The notes: generated by a model from the sequence alone, not told the origin. Numbered from the stretch's first letter, positions 1 through 6,182 are shown. The stretch: DNA of 9,755 nt from Bacillota bacterium (GCA_023415525.1 JAEZKI010000280.1:1-9755); one strand, 5' to 3'. Program-made: numbers and translations.

Positions 1-179
1 GTATCCTTAAACTCAAGCAAAATACACGGAACTATGCCAAGCGTCAACTCACTTGGTTTAAACACCAAGCTCATCCTCATTTTATTGAGGTGGACCAGTA
101 TAATTTTGATGCTTCACGTATTACAGACGTTATGCTAGATTATATGAAAGGCTATAAAAATAATATAAAAGGCGTATAA
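1..179 (+). CDS. miaA: tRNA dimethylallyltransferase MiaA, C-terminal end (partial)
   Basis: Only the last 58 codons are present, read from base 3 to a TAA at 177-179; the start lies before the window. The protein contains the stretch KQNTRNYAKRQLTWFK, the conserved C-terminal signature of MiaA, which helps hold the tRNA anticodon stem. MiaA transfers a dimethylallyl group from DMAPP to N6 of A37 in tRNAs reading UNN codons. The gene lies just upstream of hfq, as in many Bacillota and Proteobacteria (mutL-miaA-hfq), which supports the call. No terminator is visible between it and hfq, so read-through into hfq is likely. The assignment rests on the signature and context; the catalytic P-loop domain is outside the window. 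Confidence 0.93.
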   Translation, partial: ILKLKQNTRNYAKRQLTWFKHQAHPHFIEVDQYNFDASRITDVMLDYMKGYKNNIKGV

Positions 180-235
180 GTTGACCAATTTTTGGATAAA
201 ATGAAGCTATGTAGCCATTCTTTTTTTATATTCTA

Positions 236-264
236 TAGACAAGGTGGCAAATATACTATAAAAT
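236..264 (+). promoter_or_regulatory. candidate sigma-A promoter of hfq
   Basis: TAGACA (236-241) and TAAAAT (259-264) are separated by 17 bases, each one mismatch from consensus. The predicted transcript would start near 271, leaving a leader of about 36 bases before the hfq ATG. It would let hfq be transcribed independently of miaA. Inferred from sequence only; an alternative -10, TATACT at 252-257, has no matching -35. Confidence 0.45.
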
Positions 265-306
265 AAAGTCAACAAAAAAGCGCCTTACAGGAGGGGAAGC
301 AAGAAA

Positions 307-537
307 ATGAGTAAAGCCATCAATTTACAAGATGTATTACTAAATCAGCTACGCAAGGATAAAATTGCGATTACAGTTTTCTTAACAAACGGTTTTCAAC
401 TCAAAGGGATTATCAAAGGTTTTGATAACTTTGTAGTTATGCTAGAAAGTGACGGTAAACAACAAATGATTTACAAGCATGCCATCTCTACACTGGTTCC
501 ATCTAAAATGGTGAATTTAAATACATCTGCCGAATAG
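307..537 (+). CDS. hfq: RNA chaperone Hfq
   Basis: A 76-aa protein, the usual length for a Bacillota Hfq. Hfq forms a hexameric Sm-like ring that binds A-rich and U-rich RNA and promotes pairing of small RNAs with mRNAs. The N-terminal helix ([12 protein letters not shown], residues 7-18) is followed by the Sm1 motif (about 22-47, including [10 protein letters not shown] and FDNFVVML) and the Sm2 motif with the diagnostic YKHAIST (56-62), the proximal-face RNA-binding signature. A ribosome binding site AGGAGGGG at 289-296 lies 10 bases before the ATG. The C-terminal tail is short, as is typical outside Gammaproteobacteria. It follows miaA and ends at a strong hairpin terminator at 557-585. 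Very confident. Confidence 0.97.
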   Translation: MSKAINLQDVLLNQLRKDKIAITVFLTNGFQLKGIIKGFDNFVVMLESDGKQQMIYKHAISTLVPSKMVNLNTSAE

Positions 538-556
538 ACACATCGCTTATAAAAAC

Positions 557-585
557 AGAAGCCCTCTTCCACAAAGAGGGCTTCT
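557..585. terminator. intrinsic terminator after hfq
   Basis: A 12-bp perfect stem (AGAAGCCCTCTT at 557-568 with AAGAGGGCTTCT at 574-585) closes a 5-base loop (569-573). On the plus strand it is followed by only a short T stretch (TTAATT). On the minus strand the tail contains TTTTT, so it may work in both directions. It separates hfq from the PLP-enzyme gene that starts at 613. Confidence 0.8.
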
Positions 586-612
586 TAATTGGGTTAAAAT
601 AAGGAGAAAAAC

Positions 613-1887
613 ATGAACACACTCTATGACTTATTTGGAATTGATGAAAAAACAGAAGCTTTTTGTCATACCATCGAAAAAACATTAAAAGAACAATTCG
701 AACGTATAGATGCCACCATGCATCAATGTGGTGCCAAAGTCCTTCATGCCATGCAAAAAAACAAATTAAGTGATATTCATTTTGCAGCTACAACAGGCTA
801 TGGTTACAATGACTTAGGTCGTGATGTAGTGGAACAAATTTATGCCGATGTCTTTGGGGCAGAAGCAGGCCTTGTTCGTCCTCAACTTATGTCAGGAACC
901 CACGCCTTGACGGTAGCCCTCTTTGGCAATTTACGCCCTGGTGATGAACTTCTTTCACCTGTTGGCAAACCTTATGATACATTAGAAGGCGTTATTGGTA
1001 TTCGTCCTACTCCAGGAAGTCTGGCTGAATACGGCATTACCTATAAACAAGTGGATTTAAAAGAAGACTTTAGCTTTGATTATGAAGGCATTCGCCAGGC
1101 TATTACTCCCCGAACAAAGCTTGTTACTATTCAGCGTTCCAAAGGCTATAGCTATCGCCCTACCTTTTCTGTGGCACAAATTGGAGAGCTCATCTCCTTT
1201 ATCAAGGGCATTAATCCTCATATTATTTGTATGGTAGACAACTGTTATGGGGAATTTGTAGATACGCTAGAGCCTACTCAAGTAGGTGCAGACCTTTGTG
1301 TGGGTTCCCTTATTAAGAACCCTGGTGGCGGCTTAGCACCTATTGGTGGCTACATTGTTGGAAAAGAAGAGTATGTAGAAAAAGCTGCCATGCGTCTTAC
1401 GGCACCTGGCCTAGGTAAAGAGATTGGGGCTACCTTAGGTCTAAACCAACCTGTCCTTCAAGGTCTTTTCTTAGCCCCAGAAGTAGTGGCTAATGCCTTA
1501 AAAGGAGCCATCTTTGCAGCTGCTCTTTTTGAAAAATTGGGCTTTGAAGTGATGCCTACTGCTACTGAAAAGCGTCATGACATCATCCAAGCTATTAATA
1601 TGGGGACACCTGAAAATGTCATTGCCTTTTGTGAAGGGATTCAGCGGGGTGCTCCAGTAGATAGTTATGTCACACCTGAACCTTGGGATATGCCTGGCTA
1701 TGATGCCAAGGTCATTATGGCAGCAGGTGCCTTTGTTCAGGGGGCTTCTATTGAAATGAGTGCCGATGCACCTATTAAACCGCCATATACCGTCTTTTTC
1801 CAAGGAGGACTTACCTTTTATCATGCCCGTTTAGGGGTGATGCACGCTTTACAAACCATGAAAAATAAAGGACTTATTACGCTTTGA
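613..1887 (+). CDS. PLP-dependent enzyme, methionine gamma-lyase / 'aluminium resistance' family (YnbB-like)
   Basis: A 424-aa fold-type I PLP enzyme resembling Bacillus YnbB and the family annotated 'methionine gamma-lyase family protein' or 'aluminium resistance protein'. Family features seen: RPQLMSGTHAL (89-99) near the PLP phosphate pocket, VDNCYGEF (208-215) with Asp209 placed to bind the pyridine nitrogen, and SLIKNPGGGLAPIGGY (232-247), in which Lys235 is the expected Schiff-base lysine. Such enzymes would be expected to cleave or rearrange sulfur amino acids such as Met or cystathionine, but I know of no firm biochemical role for this subfamily, so the substrate should be left open. 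AAGGAG at 601-606 lies 6 bases before the ATG. The hfq-ynbB neighbourhood also exists, more loosely, in Bacillus subtilis. It is probably cytoplasmic, as no signal peptide is seen. A large terminator hairpin follows at 1914-1959. Confidence 0.9.
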   Translation: MNTLYDLFGIDEKTEAFCHTIEKTLKEQFERIDATMHQCGAKVLHAMQKNKLSDIHFAATTGYGYNDLGRDVVEQIYADVFGAEAGLVRPQLMSGTHALTVALFGNLRPGDELLSPVGKPYDTLEGVIGIRPTPGSLAEYGITYKQVDLKEDFSFDYEGIRQAITPRTKLVTIQRSKGYSYRPTFSVAQIGELISFIKGINPHIICMVDNCYGEFVDTLEPTQVGADLCVGSLIKNPGGGLAPIGGYIVGKEEYVEKAAMRLTAPGLGKEIGATLGLNQPVLQGLFLAPEVVANALKGAIFAAALFEKLGFEVMPTATEKRHDIIQAINMGTPENVIAFCEGIQRGAPVDSYVTPEPWDMPGYDAKVIMAAGAFVQGASIEMSADAPIKPPYTVFFQGGLTFYHARLGVMHALQTMKNKGLITL

Positions 1888-1913
1888 CAAGGAATAAAAA
1901 ATTTACAAATTAT

Positions 1914-1959
1914 AAAAGGGCTATAAAACGCACACCATCCTGCGTTTTATAGTCCTTTT
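1914..1959. terminator. bidirectional terminator between convergent genes
   Basis: The arms 1914-1932 and 1941-1959 form a 19-bp stem with a single G-T wobble (1920/1953) around an 8-base loop. The arms end in AAAA and TTTT, and the plus strand continues TTTTGCTTTTCT. On the minus strand it lies 62 bases after the nadE stop codon and is followed by a T-rich tail. It therefore probably ends both the plus-strand PLP-enzyme transcript and the minus-strand nadE transcript. Confidence 0.85.
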
Positions 1960-2021
1960 GCTTTTCTAAAAACTTCTAATGCTTTTTATTCCATTCATTT
2001 CTTATGATTTAGGTTCATTTT

Positions 2022-3956
2022 CTAAGAAAGCTGCTCACATTCTTCTAACCATATACGACTGCTGGCATCTGAGGGCATACGCCAATCACCTCTTGGAGAA
2101 AGACATACCGAACCTACTTTAGGTCCATCAGGTAAACAAGAGCGCTTAAATTGCTGAGCAAAGAAGCGACGATAGAAGGTCTTTAACCATTTTAATAACG
2201 TCTCCTGATCATAAACACCTTTAAAAGCCTGTTGTGCCAAATAATAATTTTTGGCAGGGGAGTAGCCACAACGTAAGGCATAGTAGAGATAGAAATCATG
2301 GATTTCATAGGGACCTACAATATCCTCTGTGATTTGGGCAATGCCTCCTTTTTCATCAGGTGGTAAGAGTTCAGGACTTACAGGGGTATCCAGTATATCT
2401 AATAAAATCGTCTTAACTTGTTCTTCACTTTCTTCATTGGCCACATAATCAATGAGATAACGCACTAAGGTTTTAGGAATAGAAGCATTGACACCATACA
2501 TGGACATATGATCCCCATTATAGGTGGCCCAGCCTAATGCCAGTTCAGATAAGTCGCCTGTTCCCACTACCAGACCATTGTATTTATTGGATAAGTCCAT
2601 AAGGATTTGGGTACGTTCTCTTGCTTGGGCATTTTCATAAGTGACATTATGGTTATCAAGGGGATGCTGGATGTCTAAAAGATGTTGTTTGACGGAAGGA
2701 ACAATGGAAATTTCCTGAGAACTGACACCTAAATACTTCATCAGTTGAAGGGCATTATTGTAAGTTCTGTCTGTGGTTCCAAAGCCAGGCATGGTCACCC
2801 CAATAATTTGCTGAGTATCCTTGCCCAGAATCTCTATAGCCTTTACACAGACAAGTAAAGCTAAGGTTGAATCCAAGCCCCCTGATATACCCACTACAAG
2901 ACTTTCACTTTTGGTATGCTCCATACGTCTTGCCAAACCATTGGCTTGAATAGCAAAAATCTGTTTACAACGGGTATGACGTATCGTTTTATCTGAGGGT
3001 ACAAAAGGATGAGGATCCACATAACGATCCACATCAAAATCAGGGGCTTCTAGCTTAAATACAACTGTTTGATACCCTAATTCTTTGAGATGGGCAGAGT
3101 GCTTAAAGTTATTCTGCTTCATACGTTCTTTGTAAATGCGTTCTAAGTCAATGATGCCATATAAAAGGGCATTATCCCTTTCAAATAACTGGGATTCTGC
3201 AATTTTATAACCATTTTCATAGATAAGACGATGACCACTAAAAGCTAAATCTGTGGTAGATTCATAAATTCCTGAAGACGTATAAATATAAGCGCACATG
3301 GTGCGAGCAGATTGACCTGCAATCAGGTCTCTTCTATAGTCCTCTTTTCCTACTATTTCATTACTTGCAGAAGGATTGACGAGTACCGTGGCACCACTTA
3401 GAGCATGATAGAGACTAGGTGGCATAATGGCCCATAAGTCTTCACAAATTTCTAAGCCTAAAGTAAAATAGTCAATATTTTCGGCTTGGAACAAAACATA
3501 CGGTGAAAAAGGCACTGTAAAACCACAATAAGTGATGGTTGTATTTTGAATATCATGGGCAGAGTGAAACCAACGCTTTTCATAAAATTCACTGTAATTG
3601 GGTAAATACGTCTTAGGAACAATGCCTAGTATTTTCCCTTTTAAGATAACAATAGCTGCATTGTAAAGATTATCTTCATGAGCAATAGGTGCCCCCACAA
3701 CAACCAGTAAATCGTGCGCTTTTGACTCTTCCAAAATAAGCTCAATCCCTCTTTTAGTTTCTTCCAAAAGCTTACTTTGGAAAAAGAGGTCTGCGCAAGT
3801 ATAAGCTGTAAGACATAGTTCAGGAAAGGCAATGAGACCTGCTTTTTGCTGACTTGCTTCTTGAATGCAATGGATGATTTGTTCCGTATTATAAATACAA
3901 TCGCCAATAGCCAACTTAGGGGTCGCTGCACAGACCTTAAAGAAATGGTAGTTCAT
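2022..3956 (-). CDS. nadE: glutamine-dependent NAD+ synthetase
   Basis: 644 aa from the ATG at 3956. It makes NAD+ from nicotinic acid adenine dinucleotide with ATP, taking ammonia from glutamine (last step of NAD synthesis, cytoplasm). The N-terminal nitrilase-type glutaminase domain (about 1-280) has the triad Glu46 (FPELCLT), Lys115 (PKTYLPNYSEFYE) and Cys171 (EICEDLW). The C-terminal synthetase domain (about 325-644) has the ATP-binding P-loop SGGLDST at 358-364 and GTGDLSELALGWATYNGD at 465-482. Length and domain order match the bacterial two-domain family. Start choice: an in-frame GTG at 3965 overlaps the ribosome binding site AGGAG (3965-3969), so it cannot use that site; the ATG at 3956 lies 8 bases from it. 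It is a single-gene unit, convergent with its left neighbour and sharing the hairpin at 1914-1959. Confidence 0.96.
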   Translation of the reverse strand: MNYHFFKVCAATPKLAIGDCIYNTEQIIHCIQEASQQKAGLIAFPELCLTAYTCADLFFQSKLLEETKRGIELILEESKAHDLLVVVGAPIAHEDNLYNAAIVILKGKILGIVPKTYLPNYSEFYEKRWFHSAHDIQNTTITYCGFTVPFSPYVLFQAENIDYFTLGLEICEDLWAIMPPSLYHALSGATVLVNPSASNEIVGKEDYRRDLIAGQSARTMCAYIYTSSGIYESTTDLAFSGHRLIYENGYKIAESQLFERDNALLYGIIDLERIYKERMKQNNFKHSAHLKELGYQTVVFKLEAPDFDVDRYVDPHPFVPSDKTIRHTRCKQIFAIQANGLARRMEHTKSESLVVGISGGLDSTLALLVCVKAIEILGKDTQQIIGVTMPGFGTTDRTYNNALQLMKYLGVSSQEISIVPSVKQHLLDIQHPLDNHNVTYENAQARERTQILMDLSNKYNGLVVGTGDLSELALGWATYNGDHMSMYGVNASIPKTLVRYLIDYVANEESEEQVKTILLDILDTPVSPELLPPDEKGGIAQITEDIVGPYEIHDFYLYYALRCGYSPAKNYYLAQQAFKGVYDQETLLKWLKTFYRRFFAQQFKRSCLPDGPKVGSVCLSPRGDWRMPSDASSRIWLEECEQLS

Positions 3957-3993
3957 ATTATTCACTCCTGTCTTTTGTCGTTCTACATACTAT

Positions 3994-4002
3994 AATATAA
4001 CA
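3994..4002 (-). promoter_or_regulatory. candidate extended -10 promoter of nadE
   Basis: On the minus strand TGTTATATT forms an extended -10 (TG-N-TATATT, 4002 to 3994), but no good -35 is visible 16-18 bases upstream. Transcription would begin near 3987, about 30 bases before the ATG. I see no known NAD-pathway operator or riboswitch in the leader. Weakly supported. Confidence 0.35.
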
Positions 4003-4126
4003 CAAATTCTCCAGTTTATTTATAAATTATCCGAGTATTTTAGTACTTATATAATCTTAAGGTATTTATAGATCCTGGAAAGGGTATTAAATAACACTTG
4101 AGTTATCTGAAAAATATATACAACTA

Positions 4127-4154
4127 TTGTTTCCTATGAGATAATTGTTATGAT
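4127..4154 (+). promoter_or_regulatory. candidate promoter of the 4192 gene
   Basis: TTGTTT (4127-4132), 16 bases, then TATGAT (4149-4154, one mismatch from TATAAT). The expected start near 4161 falls after the in-frame ATG at 4150, which supports the ATG at 4192 as the true start. The -35 is poor, so this is tentative. Confidence 0.35.
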
Positions 4155-4191
4155 AAATCAATCCCAAACTTTGGAAAGGAGAAATGCGACA

Positions 4192-4608
4192 ATGAAAAAG
4201 AAAAGATACATCATTATAACATTAGTTATTACAGTAATATGTATTAGTATCATCCTAATTGTTAAAAGTTCAATGGGGCAAAAACCTTTCAAGGATATAT
4301 CATATGGTGAAATTGAAAGTGTAACTGTAGAACTATACCCTCCTGACATAAAAGCTACACTTGCCGAAGCTGAAATCAAGGACTTAGTGGATATATTACA
4401 AGATGTGATTATCTATAAACAAGATAACAGTTATACAGAATATGATGGGCAAGCAGTTATCTATAGAATTATTAAAGCCGATGATACTGTAATAGAAATT
4501 CAAGCCTACAATCCATTTTTAATTATAAATGGAACGGGTTATAAGACTAAGTATGAACCTTGTGAAGAACTTAATCATTTGGGAAACATAATAGGTGATA
4601 TAAACTAA
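4192..4608 (+). CDS. membrane-anchored protein of unknown function
   Basis: 138 aa from the ATG at 4192, chosen because AAGGAG at 4176-4181 lies 10 bases upstream; an in-frame ATG at 4150 has no ribosome binding site. A basic N-terminus (MKKKR) is followed by one hydrophobic helix (about 6-24), then a domain of about 110 residues predicted to lie outside the membrane. There is no good lipobox, so it looks like an N-terminal membrane anchor or uncleaved signal. The conserved-looking core is SYTEYDGQAVIYRI (80-93) and AYNPFLIINGTGYKTKYEPC (105-124). From memory this pattern recurs in uncharacterised Clostridia and Bacilli proteins, often in several copies per genome, but I cannot name a function. 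Codons are more AT-rich than in the flanking housekeeping genes. The exporter gene follows 105 bases downstream and could be co-transcribed. Confidence 0.8.
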   Translation: MKKKRYIIITLVITVICISIILIVKSSMGQKPFKDISYGEIESVTVELYPPDIKATLAEAEIKDLVDILQDVIIYKQDNSYTEYDGQAVIYRIIKADDTVIEIQAYNPFLIINGTGYKTKYEPCEELNHLGNIIGDIN

Positions 4609-4669
4609 TGTTGAAAAACAGAAATTATTATTCTTACAATATTCGAAAGTAGTTCACCGAAGACTACTA

Positions 4670-4697
4670 TTTACGACAGATGTAGAATATTTATATT
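4670..4697 (+). promoter_or_regulatory. weak candidate promoter of the LysE-type gene
   Basis: TTTACG (4670-4675), 16 bases, then TATATT (4692-4697). The -10 would sit only about 4 bases before the ribosome binding site GAGAGGTG (4701-4708), so the transcript would have almost no leader. Read-through from the preceding gene is the alternative. Confidence 0.25.
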
Positions 4698-4713
4698 TTA
4701 GAGAGGTGTTCCT

Positions 4714-5322
4714 ATGATATATAGAGGGTTCAAATTGGGTATGATATTGCAACTAGCAGTGGGACCTATGTGCTTGTTAGTTTTTAATACTGCAACAAAG
4801 CAAGGATTTGTTATAGCACTTTCACTTGTAAGTGCTATTGCATTAATCGATGCAATATTTATATTGTTATCTGGATTCGGGGTTAGTTCAGTCTTAGATA
4901 AACCCCATACTAAGATGATTGTTAAAATCTTTGGTGCATGCATACTTACTTTATTTGGAATAAATATTAGCCTAAGTGTTTTTGGAATATCTATATTACC
5001 ACAAGTTAATTTATTTCAAGATATCACAACCGAATCTATTTTTTTACAAGGTATTTTACTTACAGCATCAAATCCACTCACTATATTGTTTTGGAGTGGT
5101 GTTTTTTCTACACAGATTATTGAAAACAATTATAATAAGCAAGAAATCTTGTGGTTTGGTGTTGGGTGTGTATTAGCCAGTATTTTATTTCTTACTTTTA
5201 CTGCTATGATAGGATCTTTTGTGGGAAAATTTATCAATGAACAATTTCTAAATGTTTTAAATTTTTCTGTGGGTATTTTTATTATCTATTTTGGATATAA
5301 GCTTGCTATAAAAAAAGTTTGA
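4714..5322 (+). CDS. LysE/RhtB-family amino-acid exporter
   Basis: A 202-aa, very hydrophobic protein of the usual length for the LysE/RhtB superfamily, whose members pump amino acids or similar small molecules out of the cell using the proton gradient. Helices are visible at about 5-26, 32-54, 67-94, 108-133, 146-171 and 178-197. Family marks: LQLAVGPMCLLVFNT (12-26), matching the first-helix Gly-Pro motif although the usual P-G-P is V-G-P here; Asp46 in the second helix (ALIDAIF); and NPLTILFW (120-127), the NP-hinge motif normally written NPKAxLFW. GAGAGGTG at 4701-4708 is the ribosome binding site, 5 bases from the ATG. The substrate cannot be told from sequence. No regulator gene is adjacent, and the gene is as AT-rich as its neighbours. 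Confidence 0.85.
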   Translation: MIYRGFKLGMILQLAVGPMCLLVFNTATKQGFVIALSLVSAIALIDAIFILLSGFGVSSVLDKPHTKMIVKIFGACILTLFGINISLSVFGISILPQVNLFQDITTESIFLQGILLTASNPLTILFWSGVFSTQIIENNYNKQEILWFGVGCVLASILFLTFTAMIGSFVGKFINEQFLNVLNFSVGIFIIYFGYKLAIKKV

Positions 5323-5633
5323 ATTCTCATTGTTAACATAGTCTTCAAATTGAAGCTGATAGAGACTTAGGAAAAATGTGATATAGATTTATTATCAGAA
5401 AGATCTTAGCATTGAACATATTGGGTATGTCAAGAGGAGACGCCATTTATGTACCCCTCTAGACTACGTATTAGCAAGCAACTATGGTAATATGATACAT
5501 AAATAAATTAGGTAAAGAGCACATTGGGAGAGATATGAAAGGAGTCAGGGTGATCCGAAGTCTTCCTCCATCTTTTCTCAATATAAAAAGAGCAAGCGTA
5601 TGTAGATACTAAAAATACAGGGGGAGATTGATT
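5323..5633. other. 311-base intergenic stretch with possible decayed coding sequence
   Basis: No intact gene is visible. On the plus strand the frame from 5387 to a TAA at 5504-5506 has no stop and no credible start; its best part (5402-5503) encodes DLSIEHIGYVKRRRHLC then TPLDYVLASNYGNMIHK. Adjacent frames give short fragments such as EADRDLGK (5352-5375), each soon hitting a stop. This could be the tail of a gene broken by frameshifts, but I do not recognise it. A GGGTATGT/ATGTACCC pairing (5423-5430 with 5449-5456, two wobbles) could make a local hairpin. No tRNA-like structure, clear promoter or T-rich terminator is seen. AGGGGGAG (5619-5626) belongs to the next gene. Confidence 0.35.
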
Positions 5634-5813
5634 ATGAAAGAATATAAGTATCAGGTAATATCTTATATAGCATTAGGCGCAATTCTAGGTAGTTTAGTAG
5701 GAATTATCCCGTTTTTTAGGTTGTTAGTTATTGCAATAGCCTTAGGAATCTTAGTAGGCCTATTAAATATGTTTATAATAGGCGTTTTAAAAAACAATAG
5801 TGAAAGAAAATAG
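5634..5813 (+). CDS. small two-helix membrane protein, function unknown
   Basis: 59 aa from the ATG at 5634. An in-frame TTG at 5628 is only one base after the ribosome binding site AGGGGGAG (5619-5626) and is too close; the ATG is 7 bases from it. The sequence is a short basic head (MKEYKYQ), a helix at about 8-27 with small-residue spacing (GAILGSLVG), a turn at PFFR, a second helix at about 30-52 (IALGILVGLLNMF), and a charged tail (KNNSERK). Both ends are predicted to face the cytoplasm. I recognise no family. It lies alone on the plus strand in the AT-rich block and converges on a 41-aa hydrophobic peptide gene 44 bases away, with only a weak hairpin between them. The strong ribosome binding site argues that it is real. 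Confidence 0.65.
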   Translation: MKEYKYQVISYIALGAILGSLVGIIPFFRLLVIAIALGILVGLLNMFIIGVLKNNSERK

Positions 5814-5854
5814 AAGTATATAGTTATGAATAGAAAGTATGGTTGTATAAAACA

Positions 5855-5877
5855 ATATCAAGAATTTTTTTTGATAT
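5855..5877. terminator. weak AT-rich hairpin between convergent small genes
   Basis: ATATCAA (5855-5861) and TTGATAT (5871-5877) form a 7-bp stem around a 9-base loop, followed on the plus strand by AAGTTTTT. It overlaps the stop codon of the minus-strand peptide. The stem is nearly all A-T, so termination would be inefficient and transcripts from both sides may overlap. Confidence 0.25.
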
Positions 5878-5983
5878 AAGTTTTTAATGCCTTAATGACT
5901 AAGATTAGAATATAGGTGTTTAATCCTATAAAGCCTAGAAAGATTAAAAGACCAATAATATAAAATAGTGATACCATTTGCAT
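5858..5983 (-). CDS. 41-aa single-helix hydrophobic peptide, function unknown
   Basis: A short gene below usual length cut-offs. ATG is at 5983-5981 and TGA at 5860-5858. It encodes a 41-residue peptide beginning MQMVSLFYIIGLLIFLGFIG, continuing hydrophobic to about residue 30 (LNTYILILVI) and ending in a basic tail, KALKTYIKKNS. The predicted form is one long membrane helix with the positive tail in the cytoplasm. Support: a strong ribosome binding site AAAAGGAGAG (6000-5991) 7 bases from the ATG, and two good promoters just upstream on the same strand (6010-6038 and 6072-6100). From memory, small one-helix proteins ending in KALKxYIxKN occur widely in Clostridia without known function. The layout (one helix, basic tail, strong promoter) also resembles type I toxin peptides, but I see no convincing antisense RNA promoter. 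Confidence 0.7.
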   Translation of the reverse strand: MQMVSLFYIIGLLIFLGFIGLNTYILILVIKALKTYIKKNS

Positions 5984-6009
5984 AATGTATCTCTCCTTTT
6001 TTAATATAG

Positions 6010-6038
6010 AGTATACTATGTAAAGAATATTAATTCAA
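6010..6038 (-). promoter_or_regulatory. promoter close to the 41-aa peptide gene
   Basis: On the minus strand TTGAAT (6038-6033), 17 bases, then TATACT (6015-6010). Transcription would start near 6003, just before the AAAAGGAG ribosome binding site, giving a leader of about 20 bases. Good spacing, with a moderate -35 match. Confidence 0.5.
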
Positions 6039-6071
6039 TTCCAATAATACATAATGTTAAGAAATTGAATA

Positions 6072-6100
6072 ACTATAAGTTTTCATCCTTTTTTTGTCAA
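6072..6100 (-). promoter_or_regulatory. strong promoter starting in the lexA terminator tail
   Basis: On the minus strand TTGACA (6100-6095, perfect), exactly 17 bases, then TATAGT (6077-6072, one mismatch). The predicted start is near 6065, about 82 bases before the 41-aa peptide ATG. The first two T bases of the -35 are also the last two of the lexA terminator T-tract, so termination and re-initiation share sequence. Confidence 0.65.
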
Positions 6101-6149
6101 AAAAATACACCATCCTTTTCTTAATAATAGCAAGAAATAGATAGTGTAT
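6099..6149 (-). terminator. intrinsic terminator of lexA
   Basis: Read on the minus strand, the arm 6149-6132 (ATACACTATCTATTTCTT) pairs with 6122-6105 (AAGAAAAGGATGGTGTAT). The 18-position stem has one A-A mismatch and two G-U pairs around a 9-base loop (6131-6123). It is followed by TTTTTT (6104-6099). It starts about 34 bases after the lexA stop codon. A textbook rho-independent terminator, though its stem is A-U rich. Confidence 0.8.
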
Positions 6150-6182
6150 AATCTATGAAACCATTTGATTTTCTAAGGCTTT

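Noticed and set aside
503..685. Minus-strand open frame of 60 codons across the hfq terminator and the start of the PLP-enzyme gene
   Set aside because: It spans a terminator hairpin and two real gene ends, has no good ribosome binding site, and its composition is not protein-like.
1498..1824. Minus-strand open frame of 108 codons
   Set aside because: Fully antisense to the PLP-enzyme gene, which has clear catalytic motifs; no family resemblance.
3641..3931. Second minus-strand frame inside nadE
   Set aside because: Out-of-frame shadow of the nadE glutaminase domain.
4184..4195. Mini-frame ATG-CGA-CAA-TGA overlapping the start of the 4192 gene in ATGA fashion
   Set aside because: Its ATG is only 2 bases from the ribosome binding site, too close to be used; probably chance.
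4158..4379. Minus-strand frame opposite the 4192 gene
   Set aside because: Antisense of a hydrophobic helix gives another hydrophobic stretch; it has no ribosome binding site.
4648..4668. AGTAGT/ACTACT inverted repeat upstream of the exporter gene
   Set aside because: Six-bp stem with a 9-base loop and no T-tract; too weak for a terminator and no known operator pattern.
4698..5176. Open frames on both strands within the LysE-type gene (4698-4943 minus, 4976-5176 plus)
   Set aside because: Shadows of the exporter gene, whose helices and motifs explain the sequence.
5343..5355. Palindrome CTTCAAATTGAAG after the exporter gene
   Set aside because: Short stem without a T-tract; could be an operator but nothing supports it.
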